Source: Dendrolimus kikuchii (taxonomy: Eukaryota; Arthropoda; Insecta; Lepidoptera; Lasiocampidae). From it: a DNA stretch of 64,000 bases. The position numbers were made by a program, and so were the translations under genes. Location: NCBI GenBank assembly GCA_019925095.2, contig CM034411.1, positions 12,462,001-12,526,000 on the forward strand. The letters are read 5' to 3'. Below the pieces are notes generated by a model. That model was given only the letters and a program-made list of their open reading frames with translations, was not told the origin of the DNA and made no database searches. Positions 53,893 to 63,935 of this stretch are shown here, one piece after another; the stretch's first letter is position 1; each line of letters starts with the position of its first letter.

Positions 53893-54145
53893 TTCACGAG
53901 TTCAGCAGACTGGCAGACTGATGGAAAGCGGTTATCATCGTCTATGGAACATTTGCAACACCAATGCTACAAATGCGCTGCTACTCTCTTAAGGGAGACT
54001 AAAACATGGCCACTAATGCCGGAACACAACTCGAGGTTGTTATGGCGGCATTCTGTAGACCTGGCTGTGGGTTGTTTTGTCGCCTCTTACGACAGGCCGC
54101 TCAGCCGCAGGAAATTGTTTTCTTTCTCCGTTTCTGCTCGGTTCA
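53893..54145 (-). repeat. SINE A with internal deletion
   Basis: The plus strand runs from CGAGTTCAGCAGACTGGCAG to TTTCTCCGTTTCTGCTCGG. The ~50 bases that normally read GTGGTAGCCATCCAGTCGGG are missing after TGTAGACC. It keeps both ends. Confidence 0.8.
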
Positions 54146-54394
54146 TTCAGGACTAAATCAGAAACAATATACTAGAATGATGATAACTCCGCTTAATATT
54201 ATCAAATCAGAAGTAAACACTTAAATTATGATAACAATTCCTTGCCTCTGCACGTGTTTTTTTATATAACATTAGTATTGTGTACATTTATTTTTAAAAC
54301 GTCACTGTGCATCATAACCTAATGTTTTACACGACTCTCGCTGCGGTACGAATAAACCCATGAGGCTTCTGTGCCACAGTCGAATAAGTTTTTA

Positions 54395-54713
54395 TGTTTT
54401 TTTTTAATTGCAGGAGATCAGCAGACAGGCAGACGGCCCACTTGATGGAAAGCGGTTACCATCACCTATGGACATTTGCAACACCAAAGTTGCTACAAAT
54501 GCGCTGCCGCTCTCTTAAGGGAGACTGGAACCTGGTCACTAATGCCGATACACAACTCAAGGTTGTTATGGCGACATACTTTAGACCAGGGGTGGTAGTC
54601 ATCCAGTCGGGCAAATGCCCTACCATCAGGCTGTGGGTTGTTTTGTCGCCTCTTACGACAGGCCGTCCGGCCGCAGGAAATTGTATTCTTTCTCCGTTCC
54701 TGCACGGATAGAA
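54395..54713 (-). repeat. SINE A, full length
   Basis: It runs from the T-rich tail end (TTTTTTTTTAATTGCAGGAG, ATCAGCAGACAGGCAGAC) to TCTCCGTTCCTGCACGG at 54713. Both ends and the centre are preserved, so with 5666-5976 it defines the family. The minus-to-plus open frame of 105 codons across it is an artefact of the repeat. Confidence 0.85.
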
Positions 54714-54954
54714 TTATGTATATGAATGTAAGCATATAGGAAAATAAATTACATCATATCTCAAAAACTTCATGCAAGCATCATCGAGCACTTAGGAACA
54801 TATACGTCCAGCGGTATACTGTGATTGGCTTACGACATGCTTTAATATGATAGTTGTTTTCCCATGTCCCATACCCTCGTGTCTGATCCCTCAGTTCCAT
54901 TCTAAAGCCTGCCAACGCCTTGGTTTCATCCCTGATGTTGCAAACTCGCGTGAA

Positions 54955-55085
54955 CAGGTATCTTCTACGTAAGCGTACTCCACCTTAGACTGCATTTCTG
55001 TCTGACATCAGGCACAATCTTGGTCAACTTCTAGAGGTGATGGTAACCACTTTTCATTAGGTGGGTCTTGTCAATTTCATACTAG
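54955..55085 (+). repeat. old SINE A / LINE 3' end
   Basis: GAGGTGATGGTAACCACTTT, TCATTAGGTGGG and CTTGTCAATTTCATACTAGG follow the 3' end shared by SINE A and the CR1-like LINE. An A-run comes after it. The left part (CCTGATGTTGCAAACTCGCG) does not match SINE A, so this may be the LINE version. Confidence 0.45.
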
Positions 55086-55814
55086 GAAAAAACACATGAC
55101 TGAAGATTATACCTGGGGCCCAATTCTGCTATTTTAAGTATCCTGGGGTTTCGATGAGATTCAAAGTACGACTCCATTCGGATAGTGTCAAAAACTCGTA
55201 TTCTACTAAATCTACAATATCTGTCGCGGCGAACTAATAGTAGAAATAAAATGTTATTACCATTAGCAGAAATGAATATTGAAAAAGAATTTTTCGCTTA
55301 CAAATGTTTATAAACAGAGAAATTAGCAAAATACCATGATCAGTCAAATCTACGATTGAGACGATAGTGTCCGACGATTTTGACGAGATAATAATAGCAG
55401 AATTGAGCCCGTGCACAGCAACAGAATAGTCAGATCTAGTATTTTATATGAAAATCCTAAATATTTACAACTTAAGATAGGATAGATAAAAGAAACCCAT
55501 CGGCACTTAAATCTTGGATAACATCGTAAAATCGTATGACTGGAAACGTTATATCTTTATATACTAGAACATTTATTCCATAGGCAACGACGTATTGGAT
55601 ATAACGAGCCAATGACGCGTTTATAGTGATACTTGAAACCATCATATTTATACCTATATTTGTTTATCGAGAGCTGTTTATGCAAATTCTTTTGAAAATA
55701 GATTTCAAAAATGTTATGAACTAGCGGCCCGTAACGGCTTCGCACGGGTGGTTTATGGCAATTTTTTTATATCTTGGGTTACATCACTGAAGTTTTAGTA
55801 GGAATCCCTATTTT

Positions 55815-56060
55815 TTTCTAATAATAATAATAGGCAGACAAACACACATATTGTGTATCCCCAAATTAAGCAAGTTACGCTTGTCTTATGGGTAATATAC
55901 AACGGACTACTCTGAGGCCGATCCCAGACACCCAGACCATAGTAAATAACGGAGAAAATACGTTTCCGACATTTACTATACCAGGAATTGAACCCGGAGC
56001 CTCTGCGTTGCAGTGAGGTAGGCTGGCAAAGGCTTAACCCGCTCAACCACAGAGGCCGTA
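55815..56060 (-). repeat. SINE B, nested
   Basis: Same structure as 52815-53051 and about as well preserved: (AAT)n at the left (55818-55832), GGTAATATACAACGGACTAC, GGAATTGAACCCGGAGCC (box B complement), and CAACCACAGAGGCCGTA at the right. Confidence 0.85.
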
Positions 56061-56072
56061 GTATAATAAATA

Positions 56073-56428
56073 CTAGTGGTCGCCCGTGATCGAAATTCGA
56101 CCATAATAATTAATTTAAATTATAAGTTTAAACATTATTAAGATTCTGTTTTCAAGGACTATACTTCTATAATCACAAATTTCGCCAACGCTTTTGACTT
56201 TAACAATAAACAAAAGAATATATATGCGTGTGTGTCAAATATATGATAGTGTGTGTAATCTTTTTTATGGTTTTAATGGATTATTTATGCATAATTAAAA
56301 AAAATATTAGCATTCTGCACGCCTCTATATAAAATATAAGTGTGCTGGAAATTTCATACTCCTCATACGTCCACGCAATTTTCGTAAAAAGGGGTACAAA
56401 GTTTTTGCTTCACGTATTAATATATAGC
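56073..56428 (-). mobile_element. Helitron-type element, unsplit reference copy
   Basis: The plus strand shows A|CTAGTGGTCGCCCGTGATCG at the left and GCTTCACGTATTAATATATA, GC at the right. It matches both halves of the 42064/47025 element, in the same order and without the Penelope insert. The 5' dinucleotide reads GC here instead of TC, a probable point change. There is no ORF. Confidence 0.75.
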
Positions 56429-57092
56429 TACTCCACTACTATTACTGCTATTCAAGGATAATGTAGCATCCTAATGGTCAAAAAATTCTTGAAATCGTTC
56501 CAGAAGTTTTTGATTTGATTCGTTTAAAATAAAAATCAACAACCCTATTTACGCGCCACCTACCGGATCCAATTGCGTATGTAAACCGTCCTGGAACGCA
56601 ATCATAAACACACAAAAAATTATTCAAATCGATCAAGCCGTTTTTGAGTTTTGCCTTAGACTTATCCCGTATAAAATATCAATTGTATATTCTTAAAAAA
56701 ATCCACGATAATTGGGGTTATCTAAAGGCTGTGAAAAAGTGTCATACAACCTTTCACATCTGCATAGTTGTGAATAATAAATGTTATGCAAATCTTTCGC
56801 AATTTTACCAGAGCTCTGGTATCTGAAGCTACGCCAAAAGGGCGTAAACAGATGACAGGATAGGCAACGAGACAGAGGTGAGGTAGACAACGCAATTTTT
56901 TTTTAGATTTCTTGTCTGTTTGATCGGGATTCATGTGAAAATGCTTTTTTTAAATGCTGTGGGACTTTATGTCCTGAGAATACTGCAGGAATTTCAAATT
57001 AAGCGTGGACGAAGTCGCGAGCATGTCCTGGTTTCCTCATAAAATAGCGTGCCTTCAAATACCCTATCATTCATTACCTTAAACTTTTAAAC

Positions 57093-57356
57093 TCTTATAC
57101 TAATATATAAAGCTGAAGAGTTTGTTTGTTTGTTTGCTTGAACGCATTAATCTCAGGGACTACTGGTCTGATTTGAAACATTCTTTCAGTGTTAGATGTT
57201 AGATAGCCCATTCATCGAGGAAGGCTATAGGCTATATATCATCATGCTAAGACCAATAGGAGCGGAGCACCAACGAAGAATATTTCGAAATCGGGGGGTT
57301 TTTTTACTTACTTTTTTAAACTATTCCACGCGAACGAAGTCGCGGACAGGAGCTAG
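57093..57356 (+). mobile_element. Helitron-type element, plus strand
   Basis: It begins TCTTATACTAATATATAAAG (preceded by C instead of the usual A) and ends ACGCGAACGAAGTCGCGGAC, AGGAGCTAG|T, with the GC hairpin CGCGAACGAAGTCGCG. The interior (GATAGCCCATTCATCGAGGA, AAGACCAATAGGAGCGGAGC) is the complement of the minus-strand copy 57771-58029. Confidence 0.75.
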
Positions 57357-57770
57357 TATCATGATAAAACTAATTTTAATATATTTATAAATATAATTAA
57401 TAAGCTATTTGTCTCGGTATAAGTTATGACGGTTTGTAGGATGATGAAGAGTGCCTCAATTGACTGTCAACTACCCTATTACAATTCAAGATAACTTCAA
57501 CGGAACTTTTAAATTTCGAATTATAAAAACTCGATATCCACAAGATAGCTGGATGGTCGTGTTCGCAAGTTGGCCTCCATTTGGCCCCATTTGGCCTCTG
57601 TCCAGCTCAAACCCCCTTAAGGGGTCGCATCACTACGCTATTTAGATTTTATCGCCGAAACCGAACAGAATTTAATTCCAAGATATACTTTCGGGGAACG
57701 TTTTGGTGACAGCGAATTTGATTCGGTTTCAAGAGTTAATTTTTCATCACAATTCTATCTATATATAAAA
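57357..57770. other. non-coding stretch between two Helitrons
   Basis: I see no gene. At its right end TCTATCTATATATAAAA abuts the next element directly and looks like a Helitron-type 5' end cut short by it. Confidence 0.4.
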
Positions 57771-58029
57771 CTAGCTTCTGCCCGCGACTTCGTCCGCATG
57801 GAATAGTTTAAAAAAAAGTAAGTTAAAAAAAAACCCGATTTTAAAACATTCTTCATTGGTGCTCCGCTCCTATTGGTCTTAATGTGATGATATTTAGCCT
57901 TTAGCCTTCCTCGATAAATGGGCTATCTAACACTGAAAGAATTTTTCAAATCAAACCAGTAGTTTCTGCGATTAGCGCGTTCAAGCAAACAAACAAATAA
58001 ACTCTTCAGCTTTATATAATAGTATAAGA
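57771..58029 (-). mobile_element. Helitron-type element, minus strand
   Basis: Plus strand: A|CTAGCTTCTGCCCGCGACTT at the left and TTTATATAATAGTATAAGA|T at the right, that is A|TC...CTAG|T on the minus strand. Its interior is the complement of the 57093-57356 copy, so the two form an inverted pair about 410 bases apart. Confidence 0.8.
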
Positions 58030-58548
58030 TTGTGTGTATGTATGTTTGAATGATTTAATGCAAGGACTCTCGCTGTAGGATTTTTATTATAGTTTTAAAA
58101 ATGTTTGTTATGATTCCATAAGTGCCATAGGCGACATTATATTCAACATTTAATATCGACATAACATGATAACCACTTACCGTGAGATGAACTCCCCAGA
58201 CTATTACGCTTCATGCTATAAGAACCTTCGGCCTTAAACAACAACAAAAGTACAAAACTTAGTCGTTCCTTCTATTAAACAGCGATTAATTTTCATTTTA
58301 ATATTATATTTCCTTCGTGATACTTAAGAAAACACAATTTACTCAGAACACATTGCTAAAGTTCTTGTATTTATTTTCTTCAATATTATTTCCACGTTAA
58401 ATATAATAACTTCGAAAAAGATTTATGAACGTATAAGCCGAAAACAAACAAACAAACGAGGTGATTTTTCATTACTGAACTTAATAGACGGCGCGCTTTT
58501 TGCACGGCCATTATAAATAGCCCGAGCGATCAAGTAACATCAGGGCTA

Positions 58549-58906
58549 CGTTCCACAAGAGACTCACAACGACCACGTTCACGACCGCGATTTTTCCCGT
58601 TCCACTTGGTTGCCGGCGTCACAATCATAAATTCTAGTGGAACGGATTATGGAGCGTTGATGTCATTTATGATGAAATACACAAATGTCATTGGTTGATT
58701 TGAAAATCGCGACTTTCAATGCTAATTGTTCTGCTCTGTGGTCAACGCCCACTTCGACTCAGCTCTTGACATGGGTCGTTGTGAGCGCTGTGTGATCTAA
58801 AATAATTACGTCATTAGTGATGTTTTCGCCACGACCTTAACGAATGTGGTCGCCATGTGGAACGGCAAATGGAGCATTGTGAGATACTAGAGGAACGCGC
58901 CCCAGG
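58549..58906. mobile_element. MITE, possibly hAT-like
   Basis: Left end CAGGGCTACGTTCCACAAGA, GACTCACAACG; complement of the right end CTGGGGCGCGTTCCTCTAGT, ATCTCACAATG. About 19-20 of 28 positions agree. CAGGG-type ends are usual for hAT elements, but I see no 8-base target duplication. The interior contains several ACGACC/GGTCGT pieces in both orientations. No ORF. Confidence 0.5.
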
Positions 58907-58987
58907 TAGAGGTCACGTTCTGAATTCAAAAACTACAACGCAAGGTACCAACATATAGTTATAACAACACTGATAAGAAACCATCTA

Positions 58988-59240
58988 TTCATAATAATAA
59001 TAGGCATACAAACACACATATTGTATATCTGCAAGCTAAGAAAGTTACGCTTGTGTTATGGGTAATATGCAACGGACCACTCTGGGGCCAATCCCAAACA
59101 CCCAGACCATAGCAAATAACAGAAAGTTCGTTTCCGAAATTTACCATGGATTTTCCATACCAGGAATCGAACGCGGAGCTTCTGCGTTCCAAAGAGTTGG
59201 GCTGGCTAAGACTTTGCCCGCTCAACCACAGAGGCCGTCA
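58988..59240 (-). repeat. SINE B
   Basis: (AAT)n at 58991-59003, GTTACGCTTGTGTTATGGGT, ACCAGGAATCGAACGCGGAG (box B complement with a change, GCG for CCG) and CAACCACAGAGGCCGTCA at the right. It has an extra ATGGATTTTCC near 59150 compared with the other copies. Confidence 0.8.
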
Positions 59241-59412
59241 TTAACTTGATTTATATACAGTACAATTATATGTATAACAATATTTAACATATTTTCGTAC
59301 GTTTAAAAAGGGATTATGGTTTGGAACACTTATCAATAAATTGAAAAGTAAACGACGAGATATTTTGGATGCAGATATAGCTTTGTGACTTTTTTTTTGG
59401 ATTTATAGTAAA

Positions 59413-59468
59413 GTCTTATTCATACTGAGTCAGATTAGGTTTGTAAATCTACTCAATATGAATAAGAC
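59413..59468. repeat. inverted repeat, 18-base arms
   Basis: GTCTTATTCATACTGAGT (59413-59430) pairs with ACTCAATATGAATAAGAC (59451-59468) with one mismatch around a 20-base centre. Might be a remnant of a short fold-back element. Confidence 0.75.
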
Positions 59469-59479
59469 GGTAATTATCT

Positions 59480-59570
59480 AACAAAACTACGTTTTAACGG
59501 TTTTAAGCGCGGTAATTTATTTGATTTAGGTGATTCCGACGTTTTGCCCACTTTTCAATGCATTATATTT
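59480..59570 (-). mobile_element. Penelope leader fragment
   Basis: On the plus strand AACTACGTTTTAACGGTTTT, AAGCGCGGTAATTTATTTGA and TTCCGACGTTTTGCCCACTT match the complement of the leader at 44398-44465. The fragment stops inside the loop of the hammerhead-like hairpin (CTTTTCAATG), the same place where the pieces at 1.34 kb meet. Confidence 0.75.
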
Positions 59571-59764
59571 TTATTTTATTTCGGTAATTATCTATTGAAA
59601 ATTAATTATAACTGTAGTAAATGTCTGATTCATTCACCTCGTTTATTCCATCTCAAAAACTAAAAGTATACTCCATTGATGCAATTTTTATTCAATACAG
59701 AATACATTTTGTAATACGATTATTATGATTTTGTAAAAAAGATCTAAGAAGTTTTATTGCAAAA

Positions 59765-60051
59765 CTAGCTTATGCCCGCGACTTCGTCCGCGTGGTTCGG
59801 TTTTTTCATTATCTCACGGGAACTCTTTAATTTTTCGAAATTAAAAGTACGTAGATATAAGCTACCACCATACAAATTTCATTTAAATCGGTCCAGTCGT
59901 TTCGGAGATTAGCCGGTACAAACAGAGAAACAAAAAATAAAATAAAAACTAGTTCTATTTCACTTCTTACATTCCCCTGACTTGGTTTTTAGCATTTTTT
60001 TTTTCATTGTACAGAAATTCGACCTCTACAGATTTATTATATGTATATAGA
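59765..60051 (-). mobile_element. Helitron-type element, complete borders
   Basis: Plus strand: A|CTAGCTTATGCCCGCGACTT (59765) with hairpin GCCCGCGACTTCGTCCGCG, and ATTATATGTATATAGA|T at the right (60051). The interior AAATCGGTCCAGTCGTTTCG and GAGATTAGCCGGTACAAACA matches 17075-17105. Non-coding. Confidence 0.7.
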
Positions 60052-60115
60052 TAACAAGAGCCGCTCGAAAACTAGCATACATGACCTCATGCAAACGCTC
60101 CGATAGTCTAGGCCC

Positions 60116-60165
60116 GCTGTCTCATCATCATCCTAACCTTAACGCTAGGATGATGATGAGACAGC
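60116..60165. repeat. perfect hairpin, 20-base arms
   Basis: 60116-60135 (GCTGTCTCATCATCATCCTA) is the exact complement of 60146-60165 (TAGGATGATGATGAGACAGC), with a 10-base loop. It lies at the 3' tail of the RTE-C fragment to its right, whose tail is made of GAT/CAT triplets. Confidence 0.95.
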
Positions 60166-60395
60166 TGGGAATTGGGATTTAAATCCCGGTTGTGTTCGGA
60201 GCGTCTATCTCGAAGCCCGAAATTCGCTTTTCTACTTTTTCTTCTCTACTTGGCGCAGTCTTGTGCATCTTAATTATGAGATTATTAGATGCATGTCATT
60301 TTTCACGATGTCAAGCCAGCATTTATTGAGCCTACTCTTTCGACTTGGATTTGGCTAGATATTTGTTGCCCACGTAACTAGCCGGTTTCCGTAAA
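60166..60395 (-). mobile_element. RTE-C LINE C-terminal fragment, decayed
   Basis: The plus strand AAATCCCGGTTGTGTTCGGA, CTACTTGGCGCAGTC, GATGCATGTCATTTTTCACG, ATGTCAAGCCAGCATTTATT and GATATTTGTTGCCCACGTAA follows 39900-40100 step by step. Several indels break the frame. The tail with CAT/GAT triplets forms the hairpin at 60116-60165. Confidence 0.7.
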
Positions 60396-60678
60396 ACGTG
60401 GTTTAAAACCAGCTCGCACTTACGCACAAAATGTACGCCGTCGACAGACCCACAAAGCAAGATAGCGTGGTACATAAGCGAATATGTTCCGAGGCGAACA
60501 TCGCTTTATCTTTGCGTTGAGGTAATTTGTTTTTGAAATAAAAGACGCTTTACAATATCGCACCATACTCTTTTTCTGTTGGTACAGAGGTGAGAAATTG
60601 CCATTTATGTTATGTAAACGACTTTTCTTTTAAACGTTAGATTGGATTTTGTAAATCTAATAATAAGAATTACATTAA

Positions 60679-60883
60679 GGGCCGCTTGCATAAGGTTGCT
60701 TAAATTTATTTAAGAAACACAAAACGTATTTAACACCCTTAAATACAATTAGCGTCTTGCACACGCAAAATGTGCCGCTAAATACGTTTAAAGAATTGTC
60801 AATACGTTTTGTGTAAAACGTATTTAAGCAGTTTAATATAATTAACTAATTTTATTTAAAGGCGATCGTTATGTAAGCGGCCC
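60679..60883. mobile_element. MITE with TAA target duplication (PIF/Harbinger-like)
   Basis: Left end GGGCCGCTTGCATAAGG and complement of right end GGGCCGCTTACATAACG match at 15 of 17. TAA flanks both sides (60676-60678 and 60884-60886). The interior has repeated AACGTATTTAA/TTAAATACG pieces in both orientations (ACAAAACGTATTTAACACCC, AATACGTTTTGTGTAAAACG), probably subterminal motifs. It is 205 bases long and has no ORF. Confidence 0.8.
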
Positions 60884-61198
60884 TAAGTCTTATATAAATT
60901 AATCTACCAAGCTCTTTCGGAAATAATTTATACAAATTTCTTTGTAGAATTATGTATTAGTTCCAAATACATTAAAAAAAAACCAAGAACGTAAAAATAA
61001 TGAAGTAAACATATATTGCTGAGAAATTAGTTGCGCCACAGCTTCTTTAACAATAACTGAAATTGCTTTAGAAGCGATGGCAGCCTCTTGACTTTTAATA
61101 AGTAATCTGTAAGATTCCATTTTGAACTTCGAATCGCTCCCAGAAAAATGCCCACGGGATTCCCGTGATAAAAATCACACTATTTTATTACATAAAAT

Positions 61199-61800
61199 AT
61201 GCTATCCATCAGTGACAAGAATTGCATTCGAATTCGATTTATTTTCAATCTGGCCATTTTAAATTATTCCCAGATAAATTCCCACGGGAATTCCAGGATA
61301 AAAAGTAGTGCAGATTTTAAGTCTAGGAATTTACTGTCGAACAGCGAAAAACGCATCAAAATCGGCCCTGTAGTTTTTACGTGAATTCTGAACAAATAGA
61401 CAAGAAATCTAACAAAATTGAATCGTGTCCTTCCTCGTTTATGTAGTCTATTCCAGTTATTTTTTTAAATAGCTTCAATATACAAACACCGTATGTTTAT
61501 AATTTTATATAAACTATAGGTGTAGTTGTAGCATATATGTCATTATATACATAAAGTTGATTCATTCAAATTGAAACCACCGCCTTTATAGTTGTACGTG
61601 AATTTAAAAATCCAAAACCGGCTTTAATTTAAACTCCGCGTACACGTCAAAAGCAGACCCGTCGTTTTGACATGACGTACAACCATCGCCATCTGCGGGT
61701 TGAAAGCTGCCCGGAACGTGTTCAGTGGCTGTCAAAGTTTTCTGCCGTAAACTGCCCGTAATATTATGACCTGTCACTACCATCAATGTGGTAAAATAAA
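61199..61800. other. non-coding stretch, weak open frames
   Basis: Around 61140-61315 two related pieces (GCCCACGGGATTCCCGTGAT, TTCCCACGGGAATTCCAGGA) lie about 130 bases apart; each is partly self-complementary. The minus-strand frame 61786-61604 has CpG-rich codons but no recognised domain. Confidence 0.35.
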
Positions 61801-61861
61801 GTTTAATGTAGTTGTTTATAAGTTAGATATAGTAGATTATTACAAGAGAGGTGAAAGTGAC

Positions 61862-61959
61862 TTATTTAGGCACTGGAATTATTAGCAGCCTCGCTACGCT
61901 CGTGCGCCAAAATCGCACCTAAATAGGACCTATTTAGGTGCATCTCGTACCTAAATAGG
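61862..61959. repeat. cluster of CCTAAATAGG palindromic motifs
   Basis: Four related sites: TTATTTAGG (61862-61870), CCTAAATAGG (61918-61927), CCTATTTAGG (61929-61938), CCTAAATAGG (61950-61959). The two central ones form the perfect 13-base-arm palindrome GCACCTAAATAGG-A-CCTATTTAGGTGC. Resembles a repeat border or protein-binding cluster, function unknown. Confidence 0.75.
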
Positions 61960-61989
61960 TCTTTAATCAGAGGTTAACACTCTGCTTTT

Positions 61990-63005
61990 CATTTCGAATA
62001 TGAGGAAAGTAAATAAAAAGCGATTAGTTATACAAACAACTACTTCTCTAATAAAATCAAGCGTTAAATCCATATCTAAATCTGATGAAACGTCATCACA
62101 TACACGTCACATATGAAACGTCAAATAAATTTCTTTTTCTGTGCCCATTCATTCTACTAGCCAGTATTTTATTTGGCACTAATGATAGTTAATGATTTAG
62201 CTGAAATTTATGTAAATTAAATAATAATTTAGAGAAAAATAATTTATAAGTATAAAATGATTTTACAAAATTGTTGATATTTTTATTACAATATAAAATA
62301 TGTCGCGATTTAACAGTGGCTGTAAATAAATTTGGGACATGAGTCGCATGTATTATCTATGATTCGCATAGTTTCTCATTTTTTTGCCAGCAGGGAGAAT
62401 CGTGTCCCAAGGACGAAAAGTGCTGTTTTCATCCCTATGATTAGGCAACTCCAAACGTACTTTCAGAAAATGAGAAATGAAAAATATAATAAGAAATTGC
62501 TAAGCAGTATTATCTGCATAATATCATGAGTTCCTATATACTTAAGTATATCGTGTATAATATAATAATAATGTTAACCCATAAACGTTCCACGGCTTCA
62601 GCTCCAATCTCCCGATTATGCCTACTTCCTCGGCAGCAAGCAGGGAATTGATGAGAGAAATGGACATATGCGAATATCTAAACACAATATACGTTAGATA
62701 TGGCATATTCGTTGTTATCTTATAAACAGCGTAAAATAAATAATAATACAATGATATTTCATTTCATCTTAACTGACTTACTGCACGTAGATATGATGTT
62801 CTAGTATACCTACTATTTATGGTAGTGTGATAGCTGGGTCCAACCAAGTACCTGAAAACAATAAGAAATTTTATTACTTGCTATATACACTTACACAACT
62901 AAAACAAACTTAACTTCTAGGTATAATATAAATTAGTTTACATTCATACAGTCAGTATAATGTATTTAACTAATTAAAATTATTTTTATTATATTAATGT
63001 TTAAT
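61990..63005. other. AT-rich non-coding stretch
   Basis: I see no gene or recognised repeat. A small box with CGTCATCACATACACGTCACA near 62090 is not assignable. Confidence 0.45.
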
Positions 63006-63009
63006 TAAA

Positions 63010-63285
63010 TTATTAAAGCTATCCATGTTACTGAAGAGTTTCTTACGCCGTTTCTTCTCTTCAAGCCAAAATATGTTGCAAAGCGGTGGTAAATTAGATT
63101 AGGCTCCCACAGAGTAACCACGAACAAAAATTAAAACTAGATAATTAACATTAACAAGATGGCGGTATGCTAAATAAAACTTTTGTTTTCCATGATCGCG
63201 GTTACTGGAAACTGGCCAAAACGACGGAATAATAAAAATCAAAACAAATATCTCGCTTCAAATCGTTAAAACGTAATTTTAACAA
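63010..63285 (+). mobile_element. Penelope-like 3' UTR joined to leader
   Basis: TACTGAAGAGTTTCTTACGC, CTTCTCTTCAAGCCAAAATA, GATTAGGCTCCCAC and GATGGCGGTATGCTAAATAA are the Penelope 3' UTR. Directly after comes a diverged leader: CATGATCGCGGTTACTGGAA, CTGGCCAAAACGACGG, AATCGTTAAAACGTAATTTT. The order 3' UTR then leader is what a tandem arrangement of Penelope copies leaves. It is older than the 42-47 kb copies. Confidence 0.8.
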
Positions 63286-63609
63286 ATAATATTCAAATAA
63301 ATGTTTATTTCATTTCTTTAAGCTCGGGCAAAAGTTTGACAACCACAGCACCCATCAGTTGATGCGCTTACGCAGTCCTCCACGTTGTCAATTACAAGGA
63401 CGGACGGTTGAATTATGTGCGGTGTACACGCGAAACGGGGATCGATTCCGGACGGTGCATTCATATGGAAATTAGGATTCGATTCTTTTGGTCCTATCCG
63501 TTAATTAAAATTAACTCTAATTATTAAAAGCATTTCTTTAAAGGTTTTTAATATATTTTTGGGTTGCTTAATTCAACCAGTACTTAGTGTTAGTATAAAT
63601 CAATGAATA

Positions 63610-63935
63610 GTGTTACGACCGAGGTGCCGACAAAGGCAAATTCACACCTGCGTCTGTAGAAACACATTTTATTACCTTTTCGGCATTTGGACTTATTTTG
63701 TTTACTTTGTGTTTAAAATTTGTGATTGGAAAAACAGCCCATTGTGTATTGTAATCTATTATGGCAGTCATCAGCCAGGTGTGATTCTAGGAAATTCGTT
63801 CACGCAGCCGAGCAGACATATTGCATCCGGGCAGTATAAAGCAATAGACGCATTGCTTGATGGACGAGGCAGTCGAGCGAGAACCACGATCAAGGCGACA
63901 CTTGTGTACATTCGGTGATCTATTTAGTGACGGGT
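63610..63935 (+). repeat. LTR-like repeat, plus-strand copy
   Basis: It begins TGTTACGACCGAGGTGCC, a common type of LTR start (TG...). It then has TTGTGATTGGAAAAACAGCC, CATCAGCCAGGTGTGATTCT, GGGCAGTATAAAGCAATAG (TATA-type box) and AGGCAGTCGAGCGAGAACC, as in the copies at 6250 and 39195. After CATTCGGTGATCTATTTAGTG it diverges from them. The right part may continue beyond the window. The 102-codon frame across it is incidental. Confidence 0.55.

Larger units (their letters stand above)
55721..56650 (-). mobile_element. Helitron-type element with two insertions
   Basis: The 3' end on the plus strand is A|CTAGCGGCCCGTAACGGC (55721), with the hairpin-type GGCTTCGCACGGGTGG. TTGGGTTACATCACTGAAGT matches 30990. 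It is then interrupted by a SINE B (55815-56060) and by a second Helitron (56073-56428). Beyond, GCGCCACCTACCGGATCCAA, ACACACAAAAAATTATTC and ATCAAGCCGTTTTTGAGTT resume Helitron interior like that of 23273-23592. The 5' end is not found. Confidence 0.6.

Noticed and set aside
54394..54711. Conserved antisense protein reading ESGYHRLWTFATPKLLQMRC in several loci
   Set aside because: Occurs only in SINE A copies (also 5710, 10999, 49644), with stops or frameshifts in others; it reflects repeat similarity, not coding constraint.
61604..61786. Minus-strand frame MMVVTGHNITGSLRQ as an exon
   Set aside because: No donor at the end, no domain, and short; cannot be told from chance in a CpG-richer patch.
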